64,000 nt of DNA. Source: Edaphochlamys debaryana (lineage: Eukaryota; Chlorophyta; Chlorophyceae; Chlamydomonadales). Shown here piece by piece: positions 25,013 to 36,313 of the stretch (positions are counted from its first letter, which is position 1; the number at the start of each line of letters is the position of its first letter). Both the position numbers and the translations under genes were made by a program. Location: contig JAEHOE010000082.1 in NCBI GenBank assembly GCA_016858145.1, forward strand, positions 248,001-312,000, read 5' to 3'. A model generated the notes under the pieces. It saw nothing but the letters and a program-made list of their open reading frames with translations, did not search any database and had not been told where the DNA came from.

Positions 25013-28000
25013 TCAGGCGTACACGCGGATGGGGAGATCCACCCCTGCCTGACTGGCAGCGTACCACACCAGATCCACCTGGGCCTCCCACGGCAGATCG
25101 GTGTACGACAGCGCGGATCCGATCGCGTCCCGTACGGCCTCCGTCCACTTGCCCTCGCGCGAGCAGGCGGACAGATAGCTCTCGCGCAGGTGGAACCAGT
25201 CGTGATCCAGCTCGAGTACGAGCAGCTCGTCCAGGTCCAGGTCGGATCCAGGGACCGGTGGTGACCGCCGCGGAGCACACTTGGCCGCTGCAGCCGCCGC
25301 CTCCTCGGCGGCGGCGGCAGCGATCGACGGCGCCGCCAGTACGGCATCCACGTCAGTTTCAAGGGCCCTGGCGGCCTCCTCCGACCAGTCCCGCTCCTCG
25401 TCAGATGAGTTGGCGGCGACGTCGGCGGCATCGGCAGCGCCGCCAGCGCCACCGGTGCCGTTCGCTGCCATGATCCTTGCCGCTGCCGCCGACGCCGCGG
25501 ATGCTGCAGCCGCCGCCGCCGCCTGCGGCAGCACCACCTGCCTGCTGAGCGCCGCCGCCGAGCTGGATCCGTTGGAACCGTTGGATCCAGATGCGCCGTG
25601 CGCGGCGCCGTTACCGTTGCCGTTACCGTTACCGTTCCCGTTGGCCATCGCCGCCCCGGCCGCCGCCGCCAGCGAGGCGTCGCGGGCCATGGCCTCGTCG
25701 AAGGATCCGGATCCAACCGTCGACGAAGCAACCGCCGCCAGGCTCTGTAGCAGCCCCATTGCCGCCGCCGCGATCGTGGCGGCGGCGCGCGCCGCCTCCG
25801 CCGCCTCTGCGTTGCGTGCTGCGGCGCGGGCGCGCGCCGTCGCACGCGCCGCACGGAAGCCCTGCTGCGCCGCCGCCACGCCCGCCTCGGGCCAACCAAC
25901 CAGGGCTGTGTTCATAACCGCCAACTCCCCCGGCGCACGCCGGCTGGCGCCCAGGTGTGCTAGGGACAGGCCCACACGCCTCCCCTGGGAGTCTGTGAAT
26001 ACCTGTGGGAGGCAGAAGCCAAGGGAAGGGAGGCGACCGGGCTTGCGGGGGGACGTGTGTGCGTGGGACGCGGGTGTGGCCACCGTTCCCGCATCATGAG
26101 AACAGGGGCAGGTCCAGCCCGGCACGGCACCCATCCATATTCACGGACCGGCAGTTCGCGCGCAACCGCCAACGGCCAACCGCCAACACACCATGTCCAC
26201 CGCCGCCCGGTGCGGCAGCGCCACCGCGCCCAGCAGCTGCGCCGCCTGCGCGCCGCCACCGCCACCACCACCGCCGCTGCCCGCATCCGTGCTCCCGCTG
26301 GGTTCTACTGCGCCGCTGCCGCCCTCCGGCTGCGTTCCCGGCTGCGGCTCCTGCACCGGTGCCGCCAGTCGGGCTAGCAGTCGGGCGTCGGGCGCCTGCG
26401 CCTTGACGGCCCGGTAGAGGCGCTCCAGAGTGCGGAAATGGAGCTCAGAGTAGACCTGGGCACATGGGCGGGAGGGTGCGCCGGTGAGAAGGCGTGTGGC
26501 GGGCGGGCGAGAGGACAACCCGTGTCGCCCCGGGTTCCCGTCCCTCCCCGCCGAGCCCCGGGCCCACCTCAAGGTGAAGCCGCACGCGCGGCCCCGCCCG
26601 CCCGCCCAGAGGCCCGCTCGCTCCACCGCCGCTGCCGGAGGTGCTGCTCGCCTCGGCCGCCCCGGCCGCGCCGCCGCTGGCGTCGCTGCCCGACCCCGCC
26701 GGAGCGGCCGCCGCCGCCGCCGTTGCGGCAGCCGCGCTCGGTCGCTCGTGGCTGACTAAGCGGCTCAGCTCGGGCCACGTGTTCAGCAGCAAGCCGAGCC
26801 GCTGCGAGGGACACAAACAGAAGAGACCGGGCCGAGAGGTTGGTTCAGCGTGCATACCCATGCGCCTCAGCAGCTAGCACAGGCAGCGCACCTCGCCCCT
26901 TACCGGGCCCCGCCGACAGCCTGCCCCTGCACACACCCCTGCTCCCAACCTCTCCCCCAAGGTCCCCCCGATGCCCCCCGATGCCCCAACCCGAGTACCC
27001 GACCTCAAACACCCCCATGGCTTCTCGCCGCGCCTACGCTTCCCTGGCTTACACGAGCAGCCCTCCGCACAAGGCAGAACCCACAACCCCCAAGGCAGAA
27101 CCCACAACCCCCAGAACGAGCGCCCCCACCCCACCTGCTCCGTGTCCCCGAGCACGCGCCGCCACTCCGCGTCCGAGCTGGGCACGCTGGCCCATGCAGA
27201 CGGCGGCGGCGGCATGTCCGCATCAGCCCCCATGCCCCAGGCCGGGACGCCCGAGCCGTCGCTGTCGCTCCCGTCGCGTGAGGAGGCGGGGGCCGCGTGG
27301 CGGTTGGTCGCCACCTCGTGTGCTAGCGAGAGGAAAGCCTGAGGTCAACACGTCGTCAGGGATTGGGGAGCGAAACAGGATCCGGTGAGCAGAGCCGACT
27401 GGGAAAGCCCCCGCTGTCTGCGACCCTGGCTGCCGACAGCGGGCAGTTGGAGCATCCCCCATCCCAAGCCAGAGCCGTTCAAGGTCAACTGCAAGGCCTC
27501 AAATACCGGCCCACGATAGCTCACCACGAGCGCCTCGACTACCGGGTTGGTCAGCGCCTGGGAACCCCCGCCGTCCGCCTCTCCCGCCGCTGCCGCTGCC
27601 GCTGCCTCGCGCAGGGCCCCGGGCTCCGCCGCCTCCCCTGTCTTTGCCGCCGCCTTCGCCCTCCCGGGCGCCTCCGCTGACTCGGCCCCGGCCTTGGCCG
27701 GGGACATCGACGCTAGCGTCGACTCGAGCACGTCGAGCGCCGAGTCGATCTTGTCGAGCGCCGCCGCGGACTGTTCAGCTGCCAGCAGCCGCTCCTTCGA
27801 CAGCGCCAGCAGTTGAAAGGCCAGCTGCCACGTGCCGTACAGCTCCCCCGCCGGCACCGCGGTCAGCGCCGCCACGACCCGGTCGCGGTGCTTGAGCTGG
27901 CGCTTGAGGATACGGCCGAGCTGAGTCATGGGGTCGGCCGGGGCGCGGCGACCGCCGCCGAAGCCCTTGGCGCCGGAGCGCCCCGTGGCCCCGGCGCTCC

Positions 28001-29858
28001 TGCCTGACCCCGGCTTGGGCCCGGCCCTGGAAGAGGCCTGAGCGGACGTCGAGGGCCCCGCGGCCTCAAGGATCGAATCCAGATCCGAGTCTGGACCCGA
28101 CTCCGAGCCGGGCCCGACTCCGCTGCCGCCCCACGCGCTCGCGGCGTCATCGCCGGGCATCACCGGGAGCTGCAGCCGCCCCGCGCAGGGTAGCTGCAGC
28201 CGCAGAAGCGACCACATGACCCGGACGGTGTCCAGAGGGCTGTGCGAGCGAGACCCCACGCGCAGGTACCGCGCGAGCAGCGCCGCCGCCACAGCGGGAG
28301 AGGCAGCGGCGGCGTGGGCGGATCCGGAGCGGCCGACGGCGGGGTGCACCGTCGGCTGTGTCGCCGCCAGCAGGAGCAGCAGGGCGGCGGCGGTTGCAGA
28401 CGGCAACGAACTCAACGACTTTGGGTCCAGGCTGGATGACGCCGCCGCCATGTCGTACAACCGGGCCAGCTGTCGCCCCGAGAACGGCACGCCCGGGAGG
28501 CGAAAGGACCAGGCCGCCGCCGTCGCCGCCGCGGACGCTGCCGCCGCGGAGGCGGAGCCGCTCCGGCCTGCGGCGGCGGTGGTCGCGGCGGAGGCGGCCA
28601 CCGCCGCCGCCAGCTCCGGCGGCATGGTGGGCGCCCGGCTGTAGCCCGACAGGCTGTAGCAGCCGGCGTGGCCGCAGGCTGTTGCGAGCCGTAGCATGGA
28701 GGCGGCGGCGATCTGGGCAACCGCCGTAACGGCCGGCGGCGCCTCAATGGGCAGCCCGCCATTGGATGCCGACGGGCCGGCGGCAACCGAGCCCAGCGTG
28801 CTCCCGCGTCCGGCAGCTGCCAGAGTAGCGGCCGCTGCAGCGGCGGCGGGAGACATGCGGGCGCGAGAGGTGACGCCGCTGGATGAAGCCACTGTGTCGC
28901 TCTCGGCGGCCGATGCCGCAGCGATGGCGCCAGGGGACGCCTTCCACAGCTGCGGGTCAACCAGCGCCGCTGCGACCGCCTGCAAAGCAACGAGAGTAGG
29001 GAGAGGCATGGTAGTAGAGGTTCAGACTGTGGAAAGCCGGCTGTGGTGGGGATACCGTGTTTGAGAGAACTGTCCCCAACCCGCAGGTGCCAGCCTACGC
29101 GGGGTAGGGCTTCCCGCCCTGTTGTGGGGCGCGCCTGAACCCTACCCAGTCCTTACCTTGAGGCCATACACAGCAGGGAGGTTGTCATATAGCCCGTGGG
29201 GGTCTCCCTCGTCGGTGCCCAGGCCCGGCCCCAGGCGGAGCGGAGGCGGGATGAGCGGCAGGGACAGAAACGTGAGGGCTGAGGACGTGCCGCTGCCACC
29301 CGAAGGCGGCGCCAGAGCCGAAGCGAGTGGATCGCTTTGTTCCGTGGGCACGTGGAAGTGGCTCGACACGTGGAAGGCGAGAGAGACGCAGGCCCGCGAG
29401 AGCAGCTTGGATTCCCACAGCCGGAGTGTATCTTTGTCGTAAGGATTGTTTATCGCTGGTCGTGGCTCCCCGTGCAGTTGTTTTAATAGGAGCTGGCGCT
29501 GCCAGGCAGCGTGAGAAACCTCACGCTCTTCAATGCGCTCTCGCGTGCCGTCGTCAATGGTCAGGCGCGGCTCCGAGGGTTGCACGGCCGCCGAGCGCCC
29601 CGACCCACTAGGTGAGGCCATAGCTACGCTCGCAGTCATGGCTCCGCGGGCCCAGGCCTCCCAGGAGCTTGCCGCCGAATCGTCGCCAAGTGCCTGAGCT
29701 TTGGCTGGGGCGGCCGGACCCTGTCGCCGTGACAGCCCATACTCCTGGACCACCAAGCTTGACGCATGGACCGCACCGCCGGCAGTCCGCCGAAGTTTGC
29801 ACTTCACAAGGTTTGGGCGCGACGACCGCCCCGCCAGACCGTCCATCGCGTGGCGCAC
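25013..29858 (-). CDS. Large Ala/Gly/Ser-rich protein of unknown function, about 1,282 aa, possibly organellar
   Basis: Six exons, all in phase 0: 29157-29858, 27525-28979, 27135-27338, 26568-26801, 26192-26455 and 25013-26002. The first 50 residues are rich in Arg/Ser/Lys and nearly free of acidic residues, compatible with an organelle transit peptide (inference). Long Ala-rich tracts alternate with short helical segments such as 'LYDMAAASSSLDPKSLSSL', 'DTVRVMWSLLRLQLP' and 'LHFRTLERLYRAVKAQ', weakly reminiscent of the helical repeats of algal organelle RNA-binding proteins. No RAP or other named domain was recognised. The C-terminus is well conserved in style ('LPWEAQVDLVWYAASQAGV'). It contains an (NG)n run and poly-Ala. 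The 5' exon is duplicated as a dead copy at 42.4-43.2 kb. The gene is head-to-head with the partial gene at 30,627. Confidence 0.7.
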
Positions 29859-30626
29859 CGCTAAGGTGACAGTAGCACGTCAACGATATGAGCCAGCTCT
29901 AGTTTCAGCGATCAGGAGCGATGGTCGGCAGAGGAGCAAGGTGAGATGACCCTAGCTGGCGTTTGAAGCGCAGGGGGCTATACAAGCTGCCCTGTGTTGA
30001 TCGCTGTGTGAACCGTATGGTAGCGCGTATGCGTCTCGCCGACAGGTGCTTAGCCGAAAGGTGTTGCCCCGGCAATGAGCGGCCAGCACACGCCTGGTCG
30101 CATCGCGTGCGCGCTTACCCGCCTCCTGGGGGCGTGGTGGCGTTCGCTTGGTATGCATAATGCTTATTGAGCCACAGCGACCTGCCCCCCTACCTTGCGC
30201 CGCTGGGAAATCCCCGCGGAAATCCCCGCCCGCCCCATACACACACGACGTCGCAGCTGAGGCCAGGGCCGCAGCTCACGCAAAAGTCGAGGATATGGAG
30301 CGGGGGGCAAACGGGGGGGCAGACGGCGGCGGGGGGCAAACGGCGGGGGGCGGGGGTCGCGGGGGTCGCGGGCGGGTGCGGCGGGCGCCCCGACACACTT
30401 GTCCTTCGGAGCTCCGCACTCCAGGTTTCTCTGCAACTATGCCGACCCTTACCTATAATTGACAAACAATGACTTTACATGACTATGACGAGGCCTAGTT
30501 GAGTGGGCTTGCCGTCCGCAACGTCGAGCCCTCCGCGTTACGCGCCCGAGCGGCTAGTGCTAATTGGCTCTCTACAAAACGATGGGTCCGTGACTGAGTA
30601 GCCCGGGCCGCTGAGGCCGCGGCCAA
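29859..30626. promoter_or_regulatory. Head-to-head intergenic region (putative bidirectional promoter), copy 1
   Basis: About 770 bp lie between the ATG of the Ala-rich gene (minus) and the ATG of the broken SHAW-TPR copy (plus). The equivalent region at 43,171-43,904 is highly similar, including GGTGTTGCCCCGGCAATGAG. That it was duplicated with both flanking first exons suggests, but does not prove, a shared promoter. A G/C run of GGGGGGCAAACG-type units lies at 30.30-30.37 kb. Confidence 0.5.
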
Positions 30627-32541
30627 ATGGCAGAAGATGGCAATGAGTTCTACTCGAAATGCCTCACAAAGCTGTTCCGGGTCAACGTGGAACGAGCCGT
30701 CAGCGATGCCATGAAGCAGCAGCGCGCGGCAGGCCTGGGTCGCGCCAACTCGGCCCGGAGCAGCTTCCGCAGCCGGGTGCAGACCACCCAGAGCGGCGTT
30801 GGTACGGGCCTGGCCTCAAACCTGCAGGTAGGCCGGCCGCCCTGTGAGGGGCTACCTTGGTATGGGACGTGTCAGGAGCTCTAGAGCAGGATGGAAGCTA
30901 GGGGCGATGTGCGGTGGCCTAGGGGCAGGGTACCGCGTGTTGAGGGGGCAGTTGGGCCGATGCACGGCACCTGCTAAGCTTGACGGCCACACATGGGATA
31001 CCTCGGCCTAGGACGCTACAAGGAGCTCGAGCCGAATGGTGGAGGCCAGGGGCAGTGTGTGGTGGCCTGGGGGCGCGGGGCGCCGCAGGTTGACGGGGCA
31101 GTTGGGCCCTAGGACGCCCTGGACTTCACGTGCAACGCTTGACGGCCGGCCCCTTGCTCCGCAGGTGCACGGCTGGTCGTATGGGCGCAGCGCTGGTAGC
31201 CCCCGTGACCGGCCCCACACGGCCGCGCCGGCGTCGGCGTCAGCAGCAGGCGAGGCCGGGCGGTCGCGGGAGCGGTCGTGCAGGGGCAGGCATGGCGGCA
31301 CCTCTAGCGGTTGGCCTACGCTCGACTGGGCGGCAGTCCTCTAGCGCAGAAGTGTTGCGGGAGTTGAGAGTGGAAACGTTTCCCATACCCTAGAGGTCGA
31401 GCAGCTGTACGGAATGCAAGGGGCCGCTGGGGTTCGGCGGCATGTGACCCCTCGTCGCGGCGGCCTCGGTGTATGTCGTGTGTTCCCACCCGCAGGCTCG
31501 CCCGCTTCCCCGCCGGCCTCCGCTCGGCGCAGTCGGGCCCCCCCCTCGTACGCCACCATCCCCGCCTCCTTCATGCGCTCCCCCAGGCAGGGAGGGGCGT
31601 CCCGGGAAGGGTTCGTGTTTGGGTTGGCGGCATTTGAAGTCCTGTGCAGAGGGACGACTGGGGGAGGAAGGGAGGAGGTCAGGAGGAGGGACACGTGTAC
31701 GCAGGGAGTCGCCTGCCCCGTGGTGGTGGCTCGGGACGGCTTGAAGGGCCCGAGCCCTAGGCCTCGTGACTCCAACGGCTGCCGGGTTCCGCGCAGGTCT
31801 GCTCCCGTCACGCCTCGCGGCCGGCCCCAGAGCAGCTCCCCACAGGCCACACCGCGCCCTGCTTCGGGGCTGGGCCCAGGGCCTGGGCCTGGGCCTGGGC
31901 CTGGGCCTGGGCCTGGGCCTGGGCCTGGGCCTGGGCCTGGGCCTGGGCCTGGGCCTGAGCCTGAGCCTGGGCCTGGGCCTGGGCCTGGGCCTGAGCCTGG
32001 GTCCAGGTCGGGCCACATGTTCTCGTCCTTATCCTCGACGCCAGGGGCGTCGCCTGGGGCCGCGGCGGCGGGCAGTACACTGCTAAGCCCTTGCAGCCGC
32101 GCCGCCGCCGTCAGCAACCTCAGCCTGCGGCCCTCCACCAACCACACATCGGAGGCCACAGCGGCGGCCATGCAGCGCTTGGGCCGCCTCGCCGCCGCCA
32201 TCGGCGCCCGGAACGGCGTGGCGGGTGGTGGCCGCGGCGGCAGCGGCAGCGGCGCCGTCAGCCCTCGATCGCCGTGCGTCGGCAGCTCGGCGGGGCTCCA
32301 TGGCGGGCATGGAGCGCATGTCGGGCCCCGCCATCATACGCCACCATCCCCGCCTCCTTCATGCGCTCCCCCAGGCAGGAAGGGGCGGTCTGAGACCTGG
32401 GAGGGGATTCGGGTTCGGGTTCGCGGCAATGTGTGGTCCTGTGCAAGTGGAAAGGGACGACTGAAGGAGAAGGATAAGGAGGGATACGCGGCCATACACA
32501 GAAAGCCATGTGCCCCGTGGTGTACCTGGTGCACCGCCTGA
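30627..32541 (+). pseudogene. Truncated, rearranged copy of the SHAW-TPR gene 5' end
   Basis: Exon 1 (30627-30827, MAEDGNEFYSKC...) is almost identical to that of the intact gene at 43,905 and ends at the same GTAGGC donor. Exon 2 starts at 31,165 and later exons follow. The disordered region then runs through an expanded Gly-Pro tract ((GGGCCT)n) and 'RAAAVSNLSLRPSTNHTSE', but after 'GLHGGHGAH' it jumps into a second copy of an upstream exon (the segment at 31,546 is repeated at 32,336) and ends at a stop near 32,541. The SHAW and TPR parts are absent. It may still be transcribed from an intact promoter. I call it a chimeric pseudogene. Confidence 0.7.
31873..32011 (+). repeat. (GGGCCT)n hexanucleotide repeat encoding poly(Gly-Pro)
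   Basis: About twenty near-perfect hexamer units with a few GAGCCT variants. The corresponding tract in the intact paralogue (about 45,198-45,225) has only four or five units, so copy 1 expanded after duplication. Confidence 0.9.
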
Positions 32542-34416
32542 CACGCTCCAGCCCTAGGACTCGTGACTCCACGTGTGTTGCGTGCATGCATCCAAGTGTT
32601 TCAAACCACTGAGCTGCGCAGCAGTCCGGGCTTGCCCCCCCTTTTTTTTGGGAGTGGGACTTGATGGGACTTGGGTTGCGTGTGCATGGCCGGTGGGTCG
32701 CCGGTGGGTCGCAGGCGGCTAAGGCGGCGCAGGGGGCTGCGGGGGGAGGGAGGCCGCGTGGCCGCGTGGCTGCGGCACGGCACGTGCACCCCGCCGCGCT
32801 GCAACACGCGACGAGGCGCATTATGTATAGGCGACATGCCTAATGCGACATGCGTGGCACGCGCTGCTCGTCGCAGGAGCTCTAGCGTGCCTCGGGAAGA
32901 CGCCGCAAACGCGTCGGCAGTCCTCAAACGGGTCGTTCGCCAGGGCTTCCCGCGGCCCCTGCGTTCTGCCATTGGATTCAGACGGCCTTCTGCTTCTACG
33001 CTGGGGCATCTCCGGGCAGCGGGGGTGCCTGAGTGCGTCAGCGACGCTTAGACTTCCAAATATAATAACATCGTGATTCACCAACGGTGCACCCTGCGAC
33101 GTGAATGCATAGGCGTAGCCCCCGCTCCGCTCTCCGAGCGGAGTCTGGGGCAAGCCAACCAGGTTGGAGCTGTGTTTCGTTATGTGCTCTGGTTCTGGTT
33201 CTGGTTCTTGCACCTCTGTTTGATGAGGAGGTTGTGCACGGAGTTGTTGTGCGGGATGCCGCTGATGATGGACGCGACATCGTGTTGAACAGAAGGGGAA
33301 GGGGTAGTGTCTCTCGGGCACTTCGTGCTCTACTTAGACTGATGGTTCTAGGGATAGGACTGCTGCCCCCGCGGGTTCACGCACTTGCCTGACGCGACTG
33401 CCCGTTCTCCCCAGGGTCCTAACCTCTTCCCTCCCCCAGCCCTCCCATCACCCCCAACCAGCAAGAGCTTCCATCCTTAAGATGCTTCCACTGCGCAGAC
33501 AACAACCTGCTTAGCGTGGCCCAGGAGTCCTCAAGCAGCGCAATTTCCTTGGGCGGGTTACGCGGGTACCCTGCTGCGGGCCGCCACAGCGGCTCGTACC
33601 CCTTCAGCCCCCATGTCTGTAACTGGCATTCGACGCTCCCTACGGCGCGATTGCTCGTTCAGCACGAGCACACCAAGTCACCTCTCCGGCCAGCCCCGTG
33701 CCCCAGCCCCCACACCCCAGCCCCACAGCCCCGTGCCCCAGCCCCCATGCCGCCAGCTGCAGGAGCCACGGCCGGAAGTTGCTCAATCCCAGACTCCCAG
33801 TGATGGATCCTGGATGGGCTGGCTTCTCTGTCTGACGTGCGTCTGCTGCCGCTCGTCCCAGCTCTGTGCCAGAGACCAGCACAGCTGGCCGTGCCGTAGT
33901 AGGTTGGGTCGGGGGCACACCTTTCGGAACCCATGCGTGTACAGCGAAGCGCAAGGGACTTCAGCCCGGGCCGCCTGCACGGCAGACGGCACCCCGACAG
34001 AAGCCCGCACAACTGGCCCTGCTTGAAGGCACTGTACGGTACAGCAATACAACACACACCAACGACAACCCAAACCCGAGATCCACGGCCCGGCTAGCTG
34101 CGAACCGCAGCCAGCCAACACACTTGTTGCCAAGGGGCATGCGACCCGATCTAGCTTATGTTGCTAGCCCTTCGAACACAACACGCTTCCTCCCTCAGCT
34201 CGCTAATAACCCAGCCAACCCTGTGGCCCTAGCCTGACTGCCGTCACCCCTACCCCGCCCGTCACCCCTACCCCAAGCCCTGCGGCTCGGTCCCGTCACT
34301 ACATGTGGAACTCTACCGCTGCCCCCATAACCCTCCGGAACGCCTTCCTATCTTACAGTTACCGTCCTCGGCTCCCCCTCACGCCCGCCTATACGCTCCC
34401 CCGGACCCTGTGGCAA
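32542..34416. other. Region without a supportable gene
   Basis: Contains Pro-coding C/A-rich simple sequence (33.69-33.76 kb, repeated CCCCAGCCCC units) and a GGTTCTGGTTCT run near 33,190. No splice-consistent coding structure was found. Confidence 0.4.
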
Positions 34417-36313
34417 TCACTGCCGCCCTACGGCCTTCTCAGGCATCCGGCTCGGCGCACTCTTTAGCCGCTCCAGCACCTGGCTTAGGGTTGGCAGGTC
34501 GGCAATGCTGGCCATCAGAAGGCACCCCGCGTCCACGACCACCGCGAATGCGGTCGCACTTCCGAGAGCAGTTCCGGCGCATAGCTTCTTGGTCCGTGCA
34601 ATGTGAAGGGAGACCACCGTTCAGACGATGCCATACCACAGCGCCTGGATCACATGAAGGCACGCACTATGACGCCGGCCATGAGCACCAGCCCACTCCA
34701 ACCTGACAGAGTGGCAACCTGCGAGCGCACCACAAGCAATTCCTTGGTGCGCAGTTGATATCATTGCTTTGGGGGGTGCCCCCACAACTGCCAGGTGCAC
34801 GCACCTCCTGCTCGGCCTGAAAAACGGGAGGGGAAAGGCACCACAGGCTCTTAGTCGTGCAGCCGGGAAGCCGTCAAGACATGCCATCTGTTGCCTCTCC
34901 TACGCAGCCTGCCTGCTTAGACCCTACAGCCGTCCGGCCCACGCACCTTCTTCTTCGCCTCCTCGACCTGGGTAATTGGGTGCAGGCAGACACAACGAGA
35001 TATCAGTTTGAAAGCCAAGACGTGGTGCACCCAACAGATCACACCTTGATTGCCTTCCCTGCACGGCCTTCCCCATCTCAGCCCCCACAGCTGCCGGGTG
35101 CCAGGCGCACGCACCAACTACCCGGCCTGGAAACGGGGTGGCTTTCCCTACGAAGTCTGCCCTAGACCATAACAGCTGTCCGGCCCACGCACCTCCATCT
35201 TCATCGCCTCGACCTGGGTAATTGGGTGCAGGCAGGCACAACGAGATTAAGTTCGGAAGCCATCCCGTGGTTCACCCAACAGATCACACCTTGATTGCCT
35301 TCCCTGCATGGCCTTCCCCATCTCAGCCCCCACAGCTGCCGGGTGCCAGGCGCACGCACCTCCTCCTTGGCCTGAAGACCGGGGGGGAAAGGCACCAAAA
35401 GCTCTCAGTCGTGCAGCCGGGAAGCCATCAAGACATGCCCACCGTAAACTACGCAGCCTGCCTTCAACCCTGACAGCTGTCATGCACACGCACCTTCTTC
35501 ATCACGGCCTCGGCCTGGGTTGTTGTGGGCAGGCAGTCACAAGAAGATGTCAGTGGCAAAGCCATGACGTGGTGCACCCAACAGATCACACCTTGATTGC
35601 CTTCCCTGCACGGCCTTCCCCATCTCAGCCCCCACAGCTGCCAGGTGCCACAGCGCACGCACCACTACCCGGGGTGGCTGGCTTTCCCACGAAGTCTGCC
35701 CTAGACCCTTACAGCTGTCCGGCCCACGCACCTCCATCTTCAACGCCTTGTCCTGGGTTGTTGTTGGCAGGCAGACACAACGAGGTGTTAGTTCAGGAGC
35801 CATCACGGGGAAGCGGCCACCAGGTGCACCCAACGGATCACACCTTGCCTACACGGCCCCCTTCACGGCCTCCCCATCTCAGCCCACACAGATGCCGGGT
35901 GTCGGAGCACGCACCTTCTCGGCCTGAAGACCGGGCGGGGACAGGCAGCACAGGCCCTCAGTCGTGCAGCCGAATAGCCATCATGACTTCCCAACCGCGG
36001 AACCTTCCCTACACAGCCTGCCTTAGACCCTAACAGCCGTCCGGCCCACGCACCTTGTCCACCACCTCCTCGGCCTGGGTCGGGCAGGGCCGGACGGCGC
36101 TCAGTGCGTGCGCGGCCAGGCAAACCTCGATGCGAGCGTTGCCGCGCATACTTGCTCAGCCTACCTTCCCTGGAGCTTCACATCTTTGTCGTTCATCCCA
36201 TTCTCCCGCGCCTGGACGGCCGCGGGAACGGCGAAGGATCCGACCGCAGCGCCGAGGGCTGCCATCCTCACGGGACGGCATACCGCACGCGTTGGCGACA
36301 GTGCCGACCGCAT
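34417..36313 (-). CDS. Small gene built from 9-21-nt microexons; coiled coil with two C-terminal hydrophobic segments, about 160 aa
   Basis: Proposed exons, all phase 0: 36182-36313 (MRSALSPTR...; Arg-rich, then 'AALGAAVGSFAVPAAVQA', a possible signal with AxA cleavage); 36054-36074 (AEEVVDK); 35915-35923 (AEK); 35732-35752 (DKALKME); 35494-35514 (AEAVMKK); 35360-35371 (AKEE); 35193-35213 (VEAMKME); 34947-34967 (VEEAKKK); 34805-34816 (AEQE); 34668-34718 (VATLSGWSGLVLMAGVI); 34417-34584 ('ALGSATAFAVVVDAGCLLM' and a short tail). Each microexon is preceded by CAG and followed by GTGCGTG. Each encodes Ala/Glu/Lys-rich heptad-like units, so the join is a charged coiled coil in front of hydrophobic helices. 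Two positions in the series (35,115 and about 35,660) are degenerate; one contains TAG. The product is unrecognised. The first exon and its start are the least certain part. Confidence 0.5.
34780..36080. repeat. ~550-bp higher-order tandem repeat (about 2.4 copies) made of ~250-300-bp half-units
   Basis: The string TTGATTGCCTTCCCTGCA with its surroundings recurs near 35,049, 35,290 and 35,592, with a diverged version near 35,845. Microexon-bearing segments recur at ~550-bp spacing: 34,810/35,365/35,918, 34,957/35,504/36,064 and 35,203/35,742. Degenerate segments recur at 35,120/35,665. The unit includes introns and microexons together, so the gene lengthened by internal duplication. Confidence 0.8.

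Larger units (their letters stand above)
29140..32335. repeat. Segmental duplication, copy 1
   Basis: This ~3.2-kb block matches 42,420-45,515 base-for-base over long stretches: first exon of the Ala-rich gene, intergenic promoter, and first exons of the SHAW-TPR gene. In copy 1 the minus gene is whole and the plus gene is broken; in copy 2 the reverse holds. Copy 1 also lacks about 45 codons after 'PRGRPQSS' and has an expanded GGGCCT tract. Confidence 0.85.

Noticed and set aside
25281..26099. Plus-strand 272-codon Ala-rich frame
   Set aside because: Antisense shadow of the Ala-rich gene's last exon; no splice or domain support.
31873..32011. (GGGCCT)n considered as a telomere-like or CRISPR-like array
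   Set aside because: Uniform hexamers without spacers, in frame inside a coding exon copy; it is a coding microsatellite.
31414..32541. 375-codon plus-strand frame as an independent gene
   Set aside because: It crosses intron positions conserved in the intact paralogue and joins duplicated exon fragments; treated as part of the pseudogene.
34780..36080. ~250-300-bp periodicity considered as satellite DNA or a CRISPR array
   Set aside because: Only a few diverged units, containing regularly placed splice-site-flanked coding pieces; eukaryotic intron/exon duplication fits better.
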